NCBI GenBank assembly: GCA_017886575.1
Contig: JAGHJP010000029.1
Coordinates: forward strand, 1-44,217
DNA length: 44,217 bases
Source: Clostridia bacterium
GTDB taxonomy: Bacteria > Bacillota > Clostridia > Christensenellales > Borkfalkiaceae
Direction of reading: 5' to 3'
Shown here: one piece after another, positions 1 to 7,584 of the stretch
Numbering within the stretch: the first letter of the stretch is position 1
Layout of the letters: each line of letters begins with the position of its first letter
Notes under the pieces: model-generated
Seen by the model: the letters and a program-made list of their open reading frames with translations, nothing else
Databases searched by the model: none
What the model was told of the DNA's origin: nothing
Position numbers and translations under genes: made by a program

Positions 1-1
1 G

Positions 2-556
2 CTCCCCGGAATCCTCGCCTACTGCGAAAGAACGGGAGCGGCGGCAGTGCTCGCCACGACGGGATATTCTCCCGAAGATCTGCAAAAGATCGAAGAGGCA
101 AGCAAAAAGATCGCCGTGTTCAAGACGGCGAACTTTTCGGTGGGCGTCAACCTGCTCGTAAAATTGGTGCGCGAAGCCGCCGCCTTCCTGGGCGAGGGGT
201 TTGACGTGGAGATCGTGGAAAAACATCACCATTTCAAGACGGACGCCCCCTCGGGCACGGCGCTCATGCTGGCAGACAGCGTGAACGCGGCCTTCGGCGG
301 CAAAAAGGAATACCTCTATGGCCGCCGGGGCAACGTCGGCAGGCGGGGAAGCGAGATCGGCATCCACGCCGTGCGCGGCGGTACCATCGTGGGCGAACAC
401 GACGTCATTTTCTGCGGCGAGGACGAGGAGATCACCTTCTTCCACCGCGCGGCGAGCAAGCGGGTCTTTGCGGCGGGCGCCATCCGCGCCGCCAAATTCG
501 TCAAGGGCATGCCCGCAGGCAAGTACGACATGAAGGACGTTCTGAAAAAACTGTAA
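2..556 (+). CDS. dapB: 4-hydroxy-tetrahydrodipicolinate reductase, 5' end outside window
   Basis: DapB reduces 4-hydroxy-tetrahydrodipicolinate with NAD(P)H in the lysine/diaminopimelate pathway, which feeds peptidoglycan synthesis. The reading frame is open to the window edge, so the N-terminal Rossmann part is missing and only about 184 residues remain. Seen: the catalytic signature EKHHHFKTDAPSGTA (the paired histidines, the catalytic Lys and the DAPSGTA substrate loop), followed by GRRG and the C-terminal strand-rich part ending at TAA. Apart from the missing 5' end it looks normal. A strong terminator follows about 95 bp downstream, so dapB is the last gene of its operon. Confidence 0.95.
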   Translation, partial: LPGILAYCERTGAAAVLATTGYSPEDLQKIEEASKKIAVFKTANFSVGVNLLVKLVREAAAFLGEGFDVEIVEKHHHFKTDAPSGTALMLADSVNAAFGGKKEYLYGRRGNVGRRGSEIGIHAVRGGTIVGEHDVIFCGEDEEITFFHRAASKRVFAAGAIRAAKFVKGMPAGKYDMKDVLKKL

Positions 557-651
557 CTTTCCGCCGGAATGCGTTCCGCCGGGTATCCACATGCGGACTG
601 CCCCCGCGCTTCGTATACAGACGGCGGCAACGGCATACGACCTGCAAGGTG

Positions 652-693
652 AAGAGCGGCGCGCTTTTGAAAAAGCGCGCCGCTCTTATTTTT
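652..693 (+). terminator. Intrinsic terminator after dapB
   Basis: A near-perfect inverted repeat (AAGAGCGGCGCGCTTTT / AAAAGCGCGCCGCTCTT) with a tiny loop is followed by a T-rich stretch. It lies 95 bp after the dapB stop codon. Nothing else was recognised between dapB and this hairpin. Confidence 0.9.
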
Positions 694-712
694 CGCATTG
701 AACGAAAACAAA

Positions 713-747
713 GAACGCAAAAACGAGGGCACCCATGCCCGCGTTTT
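713..747. repeat. 35-bp hairpin repeat, left copy flanking the LRR gene
   Basis: This 35-bp segment matches 32 of 35 positions of the segment at 1840-1874, in direct orientation. It forms a hairpin (AAAACG, mismatch, GGGC / GCCC, mismatch, CGTTTT) with flanking T and A runs, so it can act as a terminator. dapB already has its own terminator upstream, so this copy has no obvious gene to terminate. Confidence 0.75.
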
Positions 748-806
748 TACCATTCTTCATACCTTTCCGAAAAGCAGAAAGAAGTTCGACACAAAATTTT
801 CGGGTG

Positions 807-835
807 TTGACAAAAACACCGCGGTGTGTTATACT
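807..835 (+). promoter_or_regulatory. Sigma-A promoter of the LRR gene, predicted leaderless
   Basis: TTGACA (807-812), a 17-bp spacer and TATACT (830-835). The -10 box ends exactly 6 nt before the ATG at 842, so the expected transcription start falls at or within a base or so of the start codon. Confidence 0.8.
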
Positions 836-841
836 GACCAT

Positions 842-1789
842 ATGAAAAAAATCAAGAAATACTGTGCCGTTTCCTATCGCCCCAACCGCGTCAACGTTTT
901 AAAAGATTTTCTGAATGATCTTCGGCCTTTCGATTTGGTCATACAATGTGTTAAAGTTGACGAAAAAACCGAAAACCAATTGCAAAACAATAAAGAATAT
1001 ATCAATTTTTCCGCGCTCAAAGAGCGGATGGAACGGCATCTCCCGCCGCCAAAACTCGTTCAGCTGTCAGGTTTCGATTCCGAACGGGAGATCGCCGAAT
1101 TGCTTGCCCCCGTGAAACCGGACCTCGAAGGGCTGACCCTGTTCAAATGCCCCGACCTTGCCGATTTGTCTTTTTTGGAAGACTTTCCGCGCCTGAAAAC
1201 ACTGCAGATGTATTGGAACAGAAAGGCAACGAAACTATTTAACGCCGCGCGCCTGCCCGCCCTGCAGAAACTTTACGTCACGGACTGCAATAAACTTACC
1301 GATTTTTCGGGCTTGCGGGGCAGCCGGCTCGCCTCCCTTACGCTGTACGGCTGCAACGGTCTGTCCTCCTTCACGCCCCGCCTGGACATCGGCGACCCCG
1401 ATTTTCTGGCGGACATGCCCGCATTGAAACACCTTACCCTCGACATCATGCGGACACAGACGAACGAAGTCTATCTGAAAACGTTTGCAAACTTAAAAAC
1501 GCTGGAAGTGCTGGAACTTCCGCGCAGTTTTTTCACGTTCGAGCAGTTCGCCTGGCTGTCCGCCCATCTGCCGAACGTAAAAGAATCCTTGGAAGCGTGT
1601 CCCCCCGCCGTAACGGCGACCACCCTCGCCATGAACAGCATAAGGGAAACATTTGCCGTCATCGGACGGCACAAACCGTGCGTCAAGGCGGAAAAAGCAA
1701 AAAAATATACCGCTGCCTATGACGCCCTGCGCGCGCAATTCAAAGACGCGGACGAACCGCCCGCAGTCGATTTCAAAATCACAATCTGA
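842..1789 (+). CDS. Leucine-rich-repeat protein
   Basis: A protein of about 315 residues with irregular leucine-rich repeats across its middle, for example LEGLTLFKCPDLADLSFLE, LKTLQMYW, LQKLYVTDCNKLTDFSGL and LASLTLYGCNGLSSF. No signal peptide, membrane segment or enzymatic domain is visible, so it is probably a cytoplasmic protein-binding protein of unknown role. The frame is open upstream to 698, but the ATG at 842 was chosen because a consensus promoter ends 6 nt before it and the upstream residues overlap the flanking repeat and promoter. No Shine-Dalgarno sequence precedes it. Codon use is more AT-rich than its neighbours, and it sits alone between two copies of a 35-bp repeat, which suggests acquisition as a cassette. 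Function is not known. Confidence 0.8.
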   Translation: MKKIKKYCAVSYRPNRVNVLKDFLNDLRPFDLVIQCVKVDEKTENQLQNNKEYINFSALKERMERHLPPPKLVQLSGFDSEREIAELLAPVKPDLEGLTLFKCPDLADLSFLEDFPRLKTLQMYWNRKATKLFNAARLPALQKLYVTDCNKLTDFSGLRGSRLASLTLYGCNGLSSFTPRLDIGDPDFLADMPALKHLTLDIMRTQTNEVYLKTFANLKTLEVLELPRSFFTFEQFAWLSAHLPNVKESLEACPPAVTATTLAMNSIRETFAVIGRHKPCVKAEKAKKYTAAYDALRAQFKDADEPPAVDFKITI

Positions 1790-1839
1790 AAACTTTGCAC
1801 TGTCCGGCTGCAACGGGCATCAGAAACTTTATACGAACC

Positions 1840-1874
1840 GAACGCAAAAACGCGGCTACCCATGCCCGCGTTTT
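1840..1874. terminator. 35-bp hairpin repeat, right copy; terminator between convergent genes
   Basis: AAAACGCGG / CCGCGTTTT forms a perfect 9-bp stem with T-rich flanks on both strands. It can stop transcription of the LRR gene (plus) and of the operon ending at 1905 (minus). It is the second copy of the repeat at 713-747. Confidence 0.8.
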
Positions 1875-1904
1875 ATACTGTTTTTCAAAATTCATTCTTT
1901 CCCG

Positions 1905-2393
1905 TCAGGAGAGATCTTCACAGACGTACAGCAAGAGGCCTGCGGGGAAATACGCCATGTACATCTCTTCGGTGTAATACCGAACCTTTCCGCCCGTCAT
2001 GTACGGTTTCTGCACGCAATGCCGCCACAGATATTCTTCCGCAAAATCGGGCGCACAGCCGTCGCCGCCCCGTTCCCATACGCACCGCAAAAGCGCGTTT
2101 TCCGTCTCTTCGTCCCGTCCCGCCGAAAAACCGCTTAAAAATTCCGCCGGTACGGCAGAAAAAGCAAAGACGTACTGCACCGTGCCGTCGCCGAGAAAGC
2201 CCTGATCGCTCGCATAAAAAATGAGTTCGCCCGCCGCGGGCACGGGCGACGAAAGGCGCCAGCGGTCGTTCAATATCCAAAGGGGATCGCTCCAATTTTT
2301 CAGCGTTACGCCGCAGGAAACAAGAAGTGCGAGCAAAAAGACAAGGACAATGCCGTAACAGGCAATGCGGCGCACTTTTTCAGATGTCTTCAT
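1905..2393 (-). CDS. Small membrane-anchored protein of unknown function
   Basis: A 162-residue protein with an N-terminal hydrophobic segment (about residues 13-28) ending in LLVSC, which could be a lipobox or just a membrane anchor. The remainder is predicted extracytoplasmic, aromatic-rich and without a recognised domain. It is the last gene of the minus-strand operon that starts near 4.8 kb, and its start overlaps the end of the XRE gene by 14 bp. A GGGGAG ribosome-binding site lies 7 nt before the ATG, inside the XRE coding sequence, so translation is probably coupled. It may be an accessory of the DUF2975/XRE pair. Confidence 0.7.
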   Translation of the reverse strand: MKTSEKVRRIACYGIVLVFLLALLVSCGVTLKNWSDPLWILNDRWRLSSPVPAAGELIFYASDQGFLGDGTVQYVFAFSAVPAEFLSGFSAGRDEETENALLRCVWERGGDGCAPDFAEEYLWRHCVQKPYMTGGKVRYYTEEMYMAYFPAGLLLYVCEDLS

Positions 2394-2616
2394 CCTCTTT
2401 CTCCCCGCCCGCCCGGTCGGGCAGGTATTCCAGAATGTCCCCCGGCTGGCAGGCGAGCACTTCGCAGAGCTTGTTCAAAGTGGCGAGACGGATGGCCTTG
2501 ACCTTGCCGTTTTTCAGGAGGGACACATTCGCCATGGTCAGCCCGACGCGGCGGGTCAGTTCGGTGACGCTCATTTTGCGCTTTGCCAGCATTACGTCCA
2601 CATTGATCACGATCAT
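2380..2616 (-). CDS. XRE-family helix-turn-helix regulator (YozG-like)
   Basis: A 78-residue DNA-binding protein made almost wholly of a Cro/C1-type helix-turn-helix (MLAKRKMSVTELTRRVGL, TMANVSLLKNGKVKAI, LNKLCEVLACQPGDILEY). The frame is open further upstream, but the ATG at 2616 was chosen because it overlaps the stop codon of the DUF2975 gene as ATGA and the mature domain begins there. Small XRE proteins of this type are typically paired with DUF2975 membrane proteins, as here. The DNA target and signal are unknown. Confidence 0.88.
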   Translation of the reverse strand: MIVINVDVMLAKRKMSVTELTRRVGLTMANVSLLKNGKVKAIRLATLNKLCEVLACQPGDILEYLPDRAGGEKEDEDI

Positions 2617-3128
2617 ATCGTTCCGTCGCTCTCCTCCTGTAATTTTGCCGCCTCGCCGAGGCACTTGGCAACGACGAAAAAGAGCAGGGCGACGGCTGCG
2701 CCGCAGAGGGTCAGGAAAATATACAGCCAGAACCAGCCGTTCAGCCCCATCCGCGCAAAGACGATGTTCCCGAACAGGAAGAAGATCAGATCGAAAAATA
2801 AAATGACCGCGCTCCGATGAAAGCACCGCACGCCCGCCGCGGAAAACAGCCTGCCCTCCCGCACCAGGTCGGACACCTTCCAGAGATACCCCGCAATGAC
2901 GAAGCAGGGCAGCGCCGCAAGGTAGAAAAAGACACATTCCGATGCGAACGCCGTCCAATACTCCCTGCCGCCCGTTTCCGCCAGCGCGGGCATGCCCGAG
3001 GATACGCCGTACGGAAACCAGAACACGCAGATCGCCGCCCCGCAGAGCGCGACGAGCACGACCGCCGCCTTCATCAGTCCGTGATAGCTCTTTGCGGGGC
3101 GTTCCGCCCCGTTATCAAAATTCTGCAT
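2613..3128 (-). CDS. DUF2975-type membrane protein
   Basis: A 171-residue integral membrane protein with about four hydrophobic segments (roughly residues 20-40, 63-83, 107-127 and 133-155). The motif LVREGRLFSAAGVRCFHRSA after the second segment is typical of DUF2975. It is translationally coupled (ATGA) to the XRE regulator downstream; such pairs are thought to be a membrane sensor with its regulator, though this is inferred from gene association. A GGGAGG site precedes the ATG. It lies 22 bp after the membrane-protein gene at 3151-4092. Confidence 0.82.
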   Translation of the reverse strand: MQNFDNGAERPAKSYHGLMKAAVVLVALCGAAICVFWFPYGVSSGMPALAETGGREYWTAFASECVFFYLAALPCFVIAGYLWKVSDLVREGRLFSAAGVRCFHRSAVILFFDLIFFLFGNIVFARMGLNGWFWLYIFLTLCGAAVALLFFVVAKCLGEAAKLQEESDGTI

Positions 3129-3150
3129 ACCATCCTCCCGTCTTTTTTTG

Positions 3151-4092
3151 TTACAGATCTTCCGTCAAACCGGTATTTACCAACGCATAGAAGCCGAAGA
3201 AACAACTTTCCCCCTCCGCCGCGTCCTCCCAAAGCGGGCCGCTTTCGATGCGCACGAACGGATCGAACGCGCGGAGTTGTTTGTCATAACCGTCCCACGC
3301 GTAGTCGGCATATTTCTTTTCCGCCGCCGTTTCCGCCGCCGTTTGCGCCGTGAACGGCCGCGCAGAGAGCACATTGACATAGCCGACCGCCCGTTCGAGC
3401 GCCGCCCCGTCAAGCGCTTTGTCCGCCTGCAGGGGAACGCTGCATTCCAAGGCGAAAGTCAGCCTGTGCCACCGCGCGTCATAGGAGAGGGAAAGGACGA
3501 TTTTTCCCGCTTCCTTCCCCGCGGCGCTCCCGTCATTTTCGCCGTTTTCGTTGTCCCCGCCGTCCGAGGGGGACAACGGCAAAATTTCCGCCCGCGCATC
3601 CCGCCCGAAAGAGAACGTTTCCGCGGCCCCGCCGTCCCCGTCGTAAAAGAAAACGGCGTCCCCGCTCTTTGCGGCAAGCGCGCAGACCGCTTCCCCGCCC
3701 CGTGCCGCGATCGTCGCCGCCCGCTCCGCGCTCACCCGCACATAGGGCGCGGCGGCATTGTAATAATATTCCGCGACCATCCCCGAAAGGGGCAGCAATA
3801 TCCAGGCGGCGAGCAGAAAGACGGTCGCCAGCGCCGAGAACAGGCGATGCCCCTCCCCGCGCACGGTGAGATAGATGCCCAGAAAGGCAAAAAACAGCAC
3901 GATGAGCGCCGCCATCATGAAGATGACGCCCATCGAAACGCCGCCCCAGGCGGCGGACGCCGAATCGTGCAGGGCGCAAAATTCCCGCACCGCCTCGACG
4001 CCGATCGCAAACAGAATGCCGCCGATGAAAAAATTGACGATCGAAATGATGACGTTGCCCGCGCCTTTCCGGGCTTTCCGTTCCATTTTCAT
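3151..4092 (-). CDS. Membrane protein of unknown function, paralogue of the next gene upstream
   Basis: A 313-residue protein with hydrophobic segments near residues 14-35, 48-75 and 85-105, then a large extracytoplasmic region. Its architecture resembles the product of 4153-4761: N-terminal membrane segments, then a short GDAVFFYD/DSVLFYV-like strand, then a SYD-containing strand. A clear linker rich in Asp, Gly, Asn and Glu lies around residues 178-195. Two ATGs (residues 1 and 3) are possible; GAGAGG spacing favours the second. It lies 22 bp upstream of the DUF2975 gene, in the same operon. No function is recognised. Confidence 0.75.
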   Translation of the reverse strand: MKMERKARKGAGNVIISIVNFFIGGILFAIGVEAVREFCALHDSASAAWGGVSMGVIFMMAALIVLFFAFLGIYLTVRGEGHRLFSALATVFLLAAWILLPLSGMVAEYYYNAAAPYVRVSAERAATIAARGGEAVCALAAKSGDAVFFYDGDGGAAETFSFGRDARAEILPLSPSDGGDNENGENDGSAAGKEAGKIVLSLSYDARWHRLTFALECSVPLQADKALDGAALERAVGYVNVLSARPFTAQTAAETAAEKKYADYAWDGYDKQLRAFDPFVRIESGPLWEDAAEGESCFFGFYALVNTGLTEDL

Positions 4093-4152
4093 GCACCTCT
4101 CAACCCTTTATTTTTTGTCCCTTCCTTTGTCTTCCGTTCCGTCCGCATCCGA

Positions 4153-4761
4153 TCACATATCCGTCCGCGCAAAGGTAAAGATCCGCAATTCTCTCCCTTC
4201 GCCCCCCGCCGCCGACGGCGCACAGACCGCCTCCGCCGTCAGTTTGAGCGTACTTTCGTCATAGGAAAAGATAATTTCCGCCGCAAACTCGCCGCTCGTC
4301 GCGGACGGTTCCGTTTGCTGCCCGAACACATAAAAGAGCACGGAATCGCCGCCGTCCGCCGTATGCCGCAGCGCGGCGCAATATTTGTCCGCCGGCACCT
4401 GCGCCTCTTCGGGCTGCAGACGGGTGTGCGCGGACGCCGATCGCAGAGCGGCCTCGCCCGCAACGGGCGCAAAGAGCAAAAATACCCACGCGAAGAGCAG
4501 AAAAAACGACGCGCCCCGCGCCGCCCTCTTCGGCAGCGTCCTCTCCCCCGCCGCCGCACCGAACCCGATGACGAGCGACGCGACGACGAAAAACCCCGCG
4601 ATAAAGAAGAGGATCGCTATGCTGCCGAGCCCCAGGCAAGAGCCGTCCAAACGGGGATACTCCGAAACATATATCCAGATCGCCCGTATGCTCAGTGCCA
4701 GCAGCGCTCCGCCGAACAAAAAATTCCACGCGGCCGCAAGCAACGCCCCTACGCCTTTCAT
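4153..4761 (-). CDS. Membrane protein of unknown function, first gene of the operon
   Basis: A 202-residue protein with about three or four hydrophobic segments (near 5-30, 43-68 and 80-103) and a C-terminal extracytoplasmic domain of about 90 residues. The DKYCAALRHTADGGDSVLFYV stretch resembles both the 3151-4092 product and the frameshifted gene at 7627-8443 (ENYCELLAGMPEDTVLKV), pointing to a small paralogous family. A GGAGGG site lies 6 nt before the ATG, and a consensus promoter is upstream at 4792-4820. No function is recognised. Confidence 0.75.
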   Translation of the reverse strand: MKGVGALLAAAWNFLFGGALLALSIRAIWIYVSEYPRLDGSCLGLGSIAILFFIAGFFVVASLVIGFGAAAGERTLPKRAARGASFFLLFAWVFLLFAPVAGEAALRSASAHTRLQPEEAQVPADKYCAALRHTADGGDSVLFYVFGQQTEPSATSGEFAAEIIFSYDESTLKLTAEAVCAPSAAGGEGRELRIFTFARTDM

Positions 4762-4791
4762 GGTCCGCCCTCCTCTTTCTCATTTGCCCCC

Positions 4792-4820
4792 ATTGTAGCA
4801 CATGAAAAACATATTGTCAA
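4792..4820 (-). promoter_or_regulatory. Sigma-A promoter of the membrane-protein/DUF2975/XRE operon
   Basis: On the minus strand: TTGACA (4820-4815), a 17-bp spacer and TACAAT (4797-4792). It lies 30 bp before the ATG at 4761 and probably drives the five genes down to 1905. Confidence 0.8.
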
Positions 4821-4857
4821 TAAAAATTTATTGTTTTACGATAAATTTTTTTGAAAA

Positions 4858-4887
4858 GAAAAAGCGGACATATCGTCCGTTTTTCCG
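4858..4887 (-). terminator. Terminator of the cupin gene
   Basis: On the minus strand, the hairpin CGGAC/GTCCG with A/T-rich outer pairs is followed by TTTTTCTTTT. It lies about 50 bp after the cupin stop codon and just before the promoter of the next operon. Confidence 0.6.
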
Positions 4888-4933
4888 TTCTGTTCCCGTT
4901 GTTCTTATGGATAAACGGCAAAAAACCGTGCGG

Positions 4934-5368
4934 TCATTCCCCGAGGGAACCATACTGCCCGTCGTCGACGGGTTCCAGCCACTCGTTTTTGGTCTCCTCG
5001 CCGGGAACTTCGACGGCGATGTGGGAGAACCAGCTGTCTTTCTTGGCGCCGTGCCAATGCTTGACACCCGCGGGAATGACGACCACGTCGCCGGGACGCA
5101 GGGAGCGCGCCTCTTTGCCCCACTCCTGGTACCAGCCGCTGCCCGCGACGCACAGCAAGATCTGCCCGCCGCCCTTTTTGGCATGGTGGACGTGCCAATT
5201 GTTGCGGCAGCCCGGCTCGAACGTGACGTTGGCGAAGAAAGGCACCCCTTCCGCCCCCGCGGTAAGCGGGTTCAGGTACGATTTGCCGATGAAATATTGC
5301 GCGAACGCCGTGTTTTCGCTGCCCAATCCGAATACGTTTGTCTTTTCAAAATCTTTGTAATCTGTCAT
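4934..5368 (-). CDS. Single-domain cupin protein
   Basis: A 144-residue cupin of the group annotated as cupin or carboxymuconolactone-decarboxylase-like. Cupin motif 1 is seen around residues 57-78 (NNWHVHHAKKGGGQILLCVAG, with metal-ligand His residues), and motif 2 around 92-107 (PGDVVVIPAGVKHWHG, including the last His ligand). It probably binds a divalent metal; the substrate is unknown. It is a single-gene unit with its own promoter (TTTACA-N17-TATAAT) and terminator, and a GGAGAG site before the ATG. Confidence 0.85.
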   Translation of the reverse strand: MTDYKDFEKTNVFGLGSENTAFAQYFIGKSYLNPLTAGAEGVPFFANVTFEPGCRNNWHVHHAKKGGGQILLCVAGSGWYQEWGKEARSLRPGDVVVIPAGVKHWHGAKKDSWFSHIAVEVPGEETKNEWLEPVDDGQYGSLGE

Positions 5369-5407
5369 TTTCTTGCTCTCCGATAAGGTTTTATTTTCAT
5401 TGCATTC

Positions 5408-5436
5408 ATTATAGCGCGCCCGCGCAAAAATGTAAA
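5408..5436 (-). promoter_or_regulatory. Sigma-A promoter of the cupin gene
   Basis: On the minus strand: TTTACA (5436-5431), a 17-bp spacer and TATAAT (5413-5408), 40 bp before the start codon. Confidence 0.7.
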
Positions 5437-5482
5437 ATAGTTATTTTTTATCGGAGACATGCCTTCGGGGCATGGAAAAAAG

Positions 5483-6121
5483 CTATTCGCCGAGGGGGAA
5501 CGGCTCGAACGCCTCGCCCGTCTTTTCGATCTTTACCCGCCCGTTGAGCGCATCCGTCAAAGCGCGGACAAAGGTTTCCCTTTCCGTCGCGGGCATCGAG
5601 AGGGTATAACGCACCTCGGCGGCATATTCGGCGTCCGCGACGGTCAGGCCGCGGGCGGCAAAAAAGCGGAGCGCCGCGTCCGCCTGCGGATAATCGACGG
5701 TAACGGCAAACTTTGCCGCGGACTGCCAGAGGCAGATCTCCGCCGCGTCCAACACCTCGGCGCACGACGAGGCATAGGCGCGCACCAGCCCGCCCGCGCC
5801 CAGTTTGACGCCGCCGAAATAGCGCGTGACGACGACCGCCGTTTCGTACAAGCCCTTGCTTTTGATGACTTCCAGAATGGGCATGCCCGCCGTGCCCTGC
5901 GGTTCGCCGTCGTCCGAAAATCGCTGCAACGCGCCCGTGCGGTCGGCAACGAAGGCGTAACAGTTGTGGGTCGCCGCGGGGTGCATGCCTGCGATCTCCG
6001 CGACAAACGCCTTTGCTTCCGCCTCGCCCGACACATGGGCGCAACAGGCGATGAAGCGGGATCTTTCAATGACTTTTTCCTGCGTCGCCCGCCCGCGCAC
6101 GCTGCGGATGATCTCGGGCAT
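5483..6121 (-). CDS. yigZ: YigZ/IMPACT-family protein
   Basis: A 212-residue member of the YigZ/IMPACT (UPF0029) family, which is linked to translation or ribosome-associated regulation but has no settled function in bacteria. Seen: the N-terminal signature KVIERSRFIACCAHV, then HNCYAFVADR, RFSDDGEPQGTAGMPIL and the conserved VVVTRYFGGVKLGAGGLVRAY (residues about 95-115), followed by a DUF1949-like C-terminal domain from about residue 140. It starts 4 bp after the tyrS stop codon, so it is co-transcribed with tyrS and would share its attenuation control. Confidence 0.92.
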   Translation of the reverse strand: MPEIIRSVRGRATQEKVIERSRFIACCAHVSGEAEAKAFVAEIAGMHPAATHNCYAFVADRTGALQRFSDDGEPQGTAGMPILEVIKSKGLYETAVVVTRYFGGVKLGAGGLVRAYASSCAEVLDAAEICLWQSAAKFAVTVDYPQADAALRFFAARGLTVADAEYAAEVRYTLSMPATERETFVRALTDALNGRVKIEKTGEAFEPFPLGE

Positions 6122-6125
6122 GGTA

Positions 6126-7322
6126 TTACCCTACGATGATCTTGACGTGTACTTTTTTGCCCTTGTGCAGCACAAATTCCTTGGCAGGGACAGGCATGGC
6201 AAGGTCGGTCACCTTGTCGTCGTTCACGGACACGCCGCCCTGCTCGATGAGCCGCCGCGCCTCCCCTTTGGACTTGCAGACCTTCGCCGCGACCATCGCG
6301 TCGATGACGGTCGCCGTGTCCGCGGGCACGTTCGCCGTGGGCATGCCCTCTTCGCTGCCGCCGAACGCCGCCTTCGCCTGGGACTCGGCTCTCTTCGCCG
6401 CCTCCTCGCCGTGCACCATCTTGGTCAGTTCGTAGGCAAGCACCTCCTTGGCGTGATTGATGCGCTCGTCCTTATGCGCGCAGAGCGCGGCAATCTCGTC
6501 CAAGGGCAGATAGGTCAAAAGTTGCAGGCACTTTTGCACGTCCTCGTCCGCCGTGTTCCGCCAATACTGGTAGAACTCGTAGGGCGAAGTCTTGTTTTCG
6601 TCCAGCCAGAGCGCCCCCTTTGCCGTCTTGCCCATCTTGCGCCCGTCGGACGTAGTGAGCAGGGTGAAAGTCATGGCATAGGCGGGCTTGCGCTCCTTGA
6701 TACGGATGAGGTTGGCGCCCGCGAGAATATTGCTCCACTGGTCGTCGCCGCCGAGTTCGAGCGAGCAGCCGTACTTGCGGTTGAGCACCAGGAAGTCATA
6801 CGCCTGCAGAAGCATGTAGTTGAATTCGAGGAAGGACAGCCCGCGCTCCAGCCGCGTTTCGAAACACTTGGCGCGGAGCATTTCGTTGACCGAGAAATGC
6901 GCGCCGATCTCGCGCAGGAAATCGATATAATTGAGGTCGAGGATCCAGTCGGCGTTGTCGACGATGATCGCGCCGTTCTCCCCTTCGAAACTGATGAATT
7001 TGCTCATCTGCTTTTTGAAACAGTCCACGTTGTGCTGCACGGTCTCGCGGGTCATCATGGAGCGCATGTCCGTCCTGCCCGAAGGGTCGCCGATCATGCC
7101 CGTGCCGCCGCCGACGAGAATGATGGGCTTGTGCCCCGCCTCCTGCATGTGGTGCATGGCGATGAGCTGCAAAAAGTGCCCGACGTGCAGGGAATCCGCC
7201 GTGGGATCGAACCCGATGTAGAAGGGCACGCTCTCCTTGCCGAGTTTTTCGTACAACTCCTCTTCGAATACCGTCTGTTTGATGAAGCCGCGCTCTCTGA
7301 GCGTATCCATTACGTTTTTCAT
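6126..7322 (-). CDS. tyrS: Tyrosyl-tRNA synthetase
   Basis: TyrRS charges tRNA-Tyr with tyrosine in the cytoplasm. It is a full-length class I synthetase of about 398 residues. Seen: HVGH (HIGH motif, near residue 47), [13 protein letters not shown], the tyrosine-pocket region [16 protein letters not shown], the KMSKS-loop equivalent GRKMGKT, and a C-terminal S4 RNA-binding domain ([14 protein letters not shown]). Two ATGs are close together; the one at 7322 was chosen because AAGGAG lies 7 nt upstream, whereas it abuts the ATG at 7328. Upstream are a Tyr-rich leader ORF and an intrinsic terminator; no T-box consensus was found. Operon with yigZ. Confidence 0.96.
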   Translation of the reverse strand: MKNVMDTLRERGFIKQTVFEEELYEKLGKESVPFYIGFDPTADSLHVGHFLQLIAMHHMQEAGHKPIILVGGGTGMIGDPSGRTDMRSMMTRETVQHNVDCFKKQMSKFISFEGENGAIIVDNADWILDLNYIDFLREIGAHFSVNEMLRAKCFETRLERGLSFLEFNYMLLQAYDFLVLNRKYGCSLELGGDDQWSNILAGANLIRIKERKPAYAMTFTLLTTSDGRKMGKTAKGALWLDENKTSPYEFYQYWRNTADEDVQKCLQLLTYLPLDEIAALCAHKDERINHAKEVLAYELTKMVHGEEAAKRAESQAKAAFGGSEEGMPTANVPADTATVIDAMVAAKVCKSKGEARRLIEQGGVSVNDDKVTDLAMPVPAKEFVLHKGKKVHVKIIVG

Positions 7323-7355
7323 TGTCATTCTCCTTAAAACCGTTCGTTCGGTATC

Positions 7356-7384
7356 ATTTTATCATTTTCCGCCGCCGAAGGCAA
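7356..7384 (-). promoter_or_regulatory. Possible second, tyrS-proximal promoter
   Basis: On the minus strand: TTGCCT (7384-7379), a 17-bp spacer and TAAAAT (7361-7356), placed directly after the T-run of the attenuator terminator. It would give a short tyrS mRNA that bypasses attenuation. Moderate match only. Confidence 0.5.
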
Positions 7385-7385
7385 C

Positions 7386-7428
7386 AAAAAAAGGGACGCC
7401 CGCCGTCATAAATCACGCGCCGTCCCCT
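7386..7428 (-). terminator. Intrinsic terminator in the tyrS leader (attenuator)
   Basis: On the minus strand AGGGGACG (7428-7421) pairs with CGTCCCTT (7398-7391), followed by a run of seven T (7392-7386). It lies between the Tyr-rich leader ORF and tyrS. The loop is about 22 nt with an inner CGT/ACG pairing. An alternative pairing with the 3' part of the leader ORF is possible (GCGCC at 7482-7478 with GGCGC at 7421-7417; GCCTT at 7480-7476 with AAGGC at 7433-7429), which would block this hairpin. Confidence 0.75.
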
Positions 7429-7461
7429 GCCTTCCGTAAAAAAATTTACTCTCTACGTCCG

Positions 7462-7548
7462 TCATGCATGGAAAAAAGGCGCATTACATTTCCGATAGTA
7501 ATACGCATAGATCGCATACATTCCGTTTTGCCGCAAAAAATGTTTCAT
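7462..7548 (-). CDS. Tyrosine-rich leader peptide of tyrS (28 aa)
   Basis: A 28-codon ORF ending in TGA, 140 bp before tyrS and on the same strand. It contains five Tyr codons at positions 11, 14, 16, 17 and 18 (core MYAIYAYYYRK), a composition typical of amino-acid-specific attenuator leader peptides. The codons lie just upstream of the candidate antiterminator segment (7482-7470), so a ribosome stalled for lack of Tyr-tRNA would leave that segment free, while one reaching the stop codon would cover it. A consensus promoter ends 6 nt before the ATG, so the ORF is probably translated from a leaderless mRNA; only a weak AGGA is nearby. The peptide itself probably has no other function. Inferred from sequence alone. 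Confidence 0.75.
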   Translation of the reverse strand: MKHFLRQNGMYAIYAYYYRKCNAPFFHA

Positions 7549-7554
7549 GTTCCT

Positions 7555-7584
7555 ATCATAACATAACCGCGAAAGGATTGTCAA
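7555..7584 (-). promoter_or_regulatory. Promoter of the tyrS leader transcript, -35 inside an inverted repeat
   Basis: On the minus strand: TTGACA (7584-7579), an 18-bp spacer and TATGAT (7560-7555) with an extended TG. The -10 box ends 6 nt before the leader ATG. The -35 box lies in the loop of a perfect 10-bp inverted repeat, CCGCGAAAGG / CCTTTCGCGG (7567-7576 and 7587-7596), which could be an operator or a terminator for the upstream gene. Confidence 0.7.

Noticed and set aside
3148-4854. 568-residue plus-strand open frame
   Set aside because: It is Arg/Pro-rich, lies antisense to two membrane-protein genes with good ribosome-binding sites, and has no recognisable domain; a shadow of high GC content.
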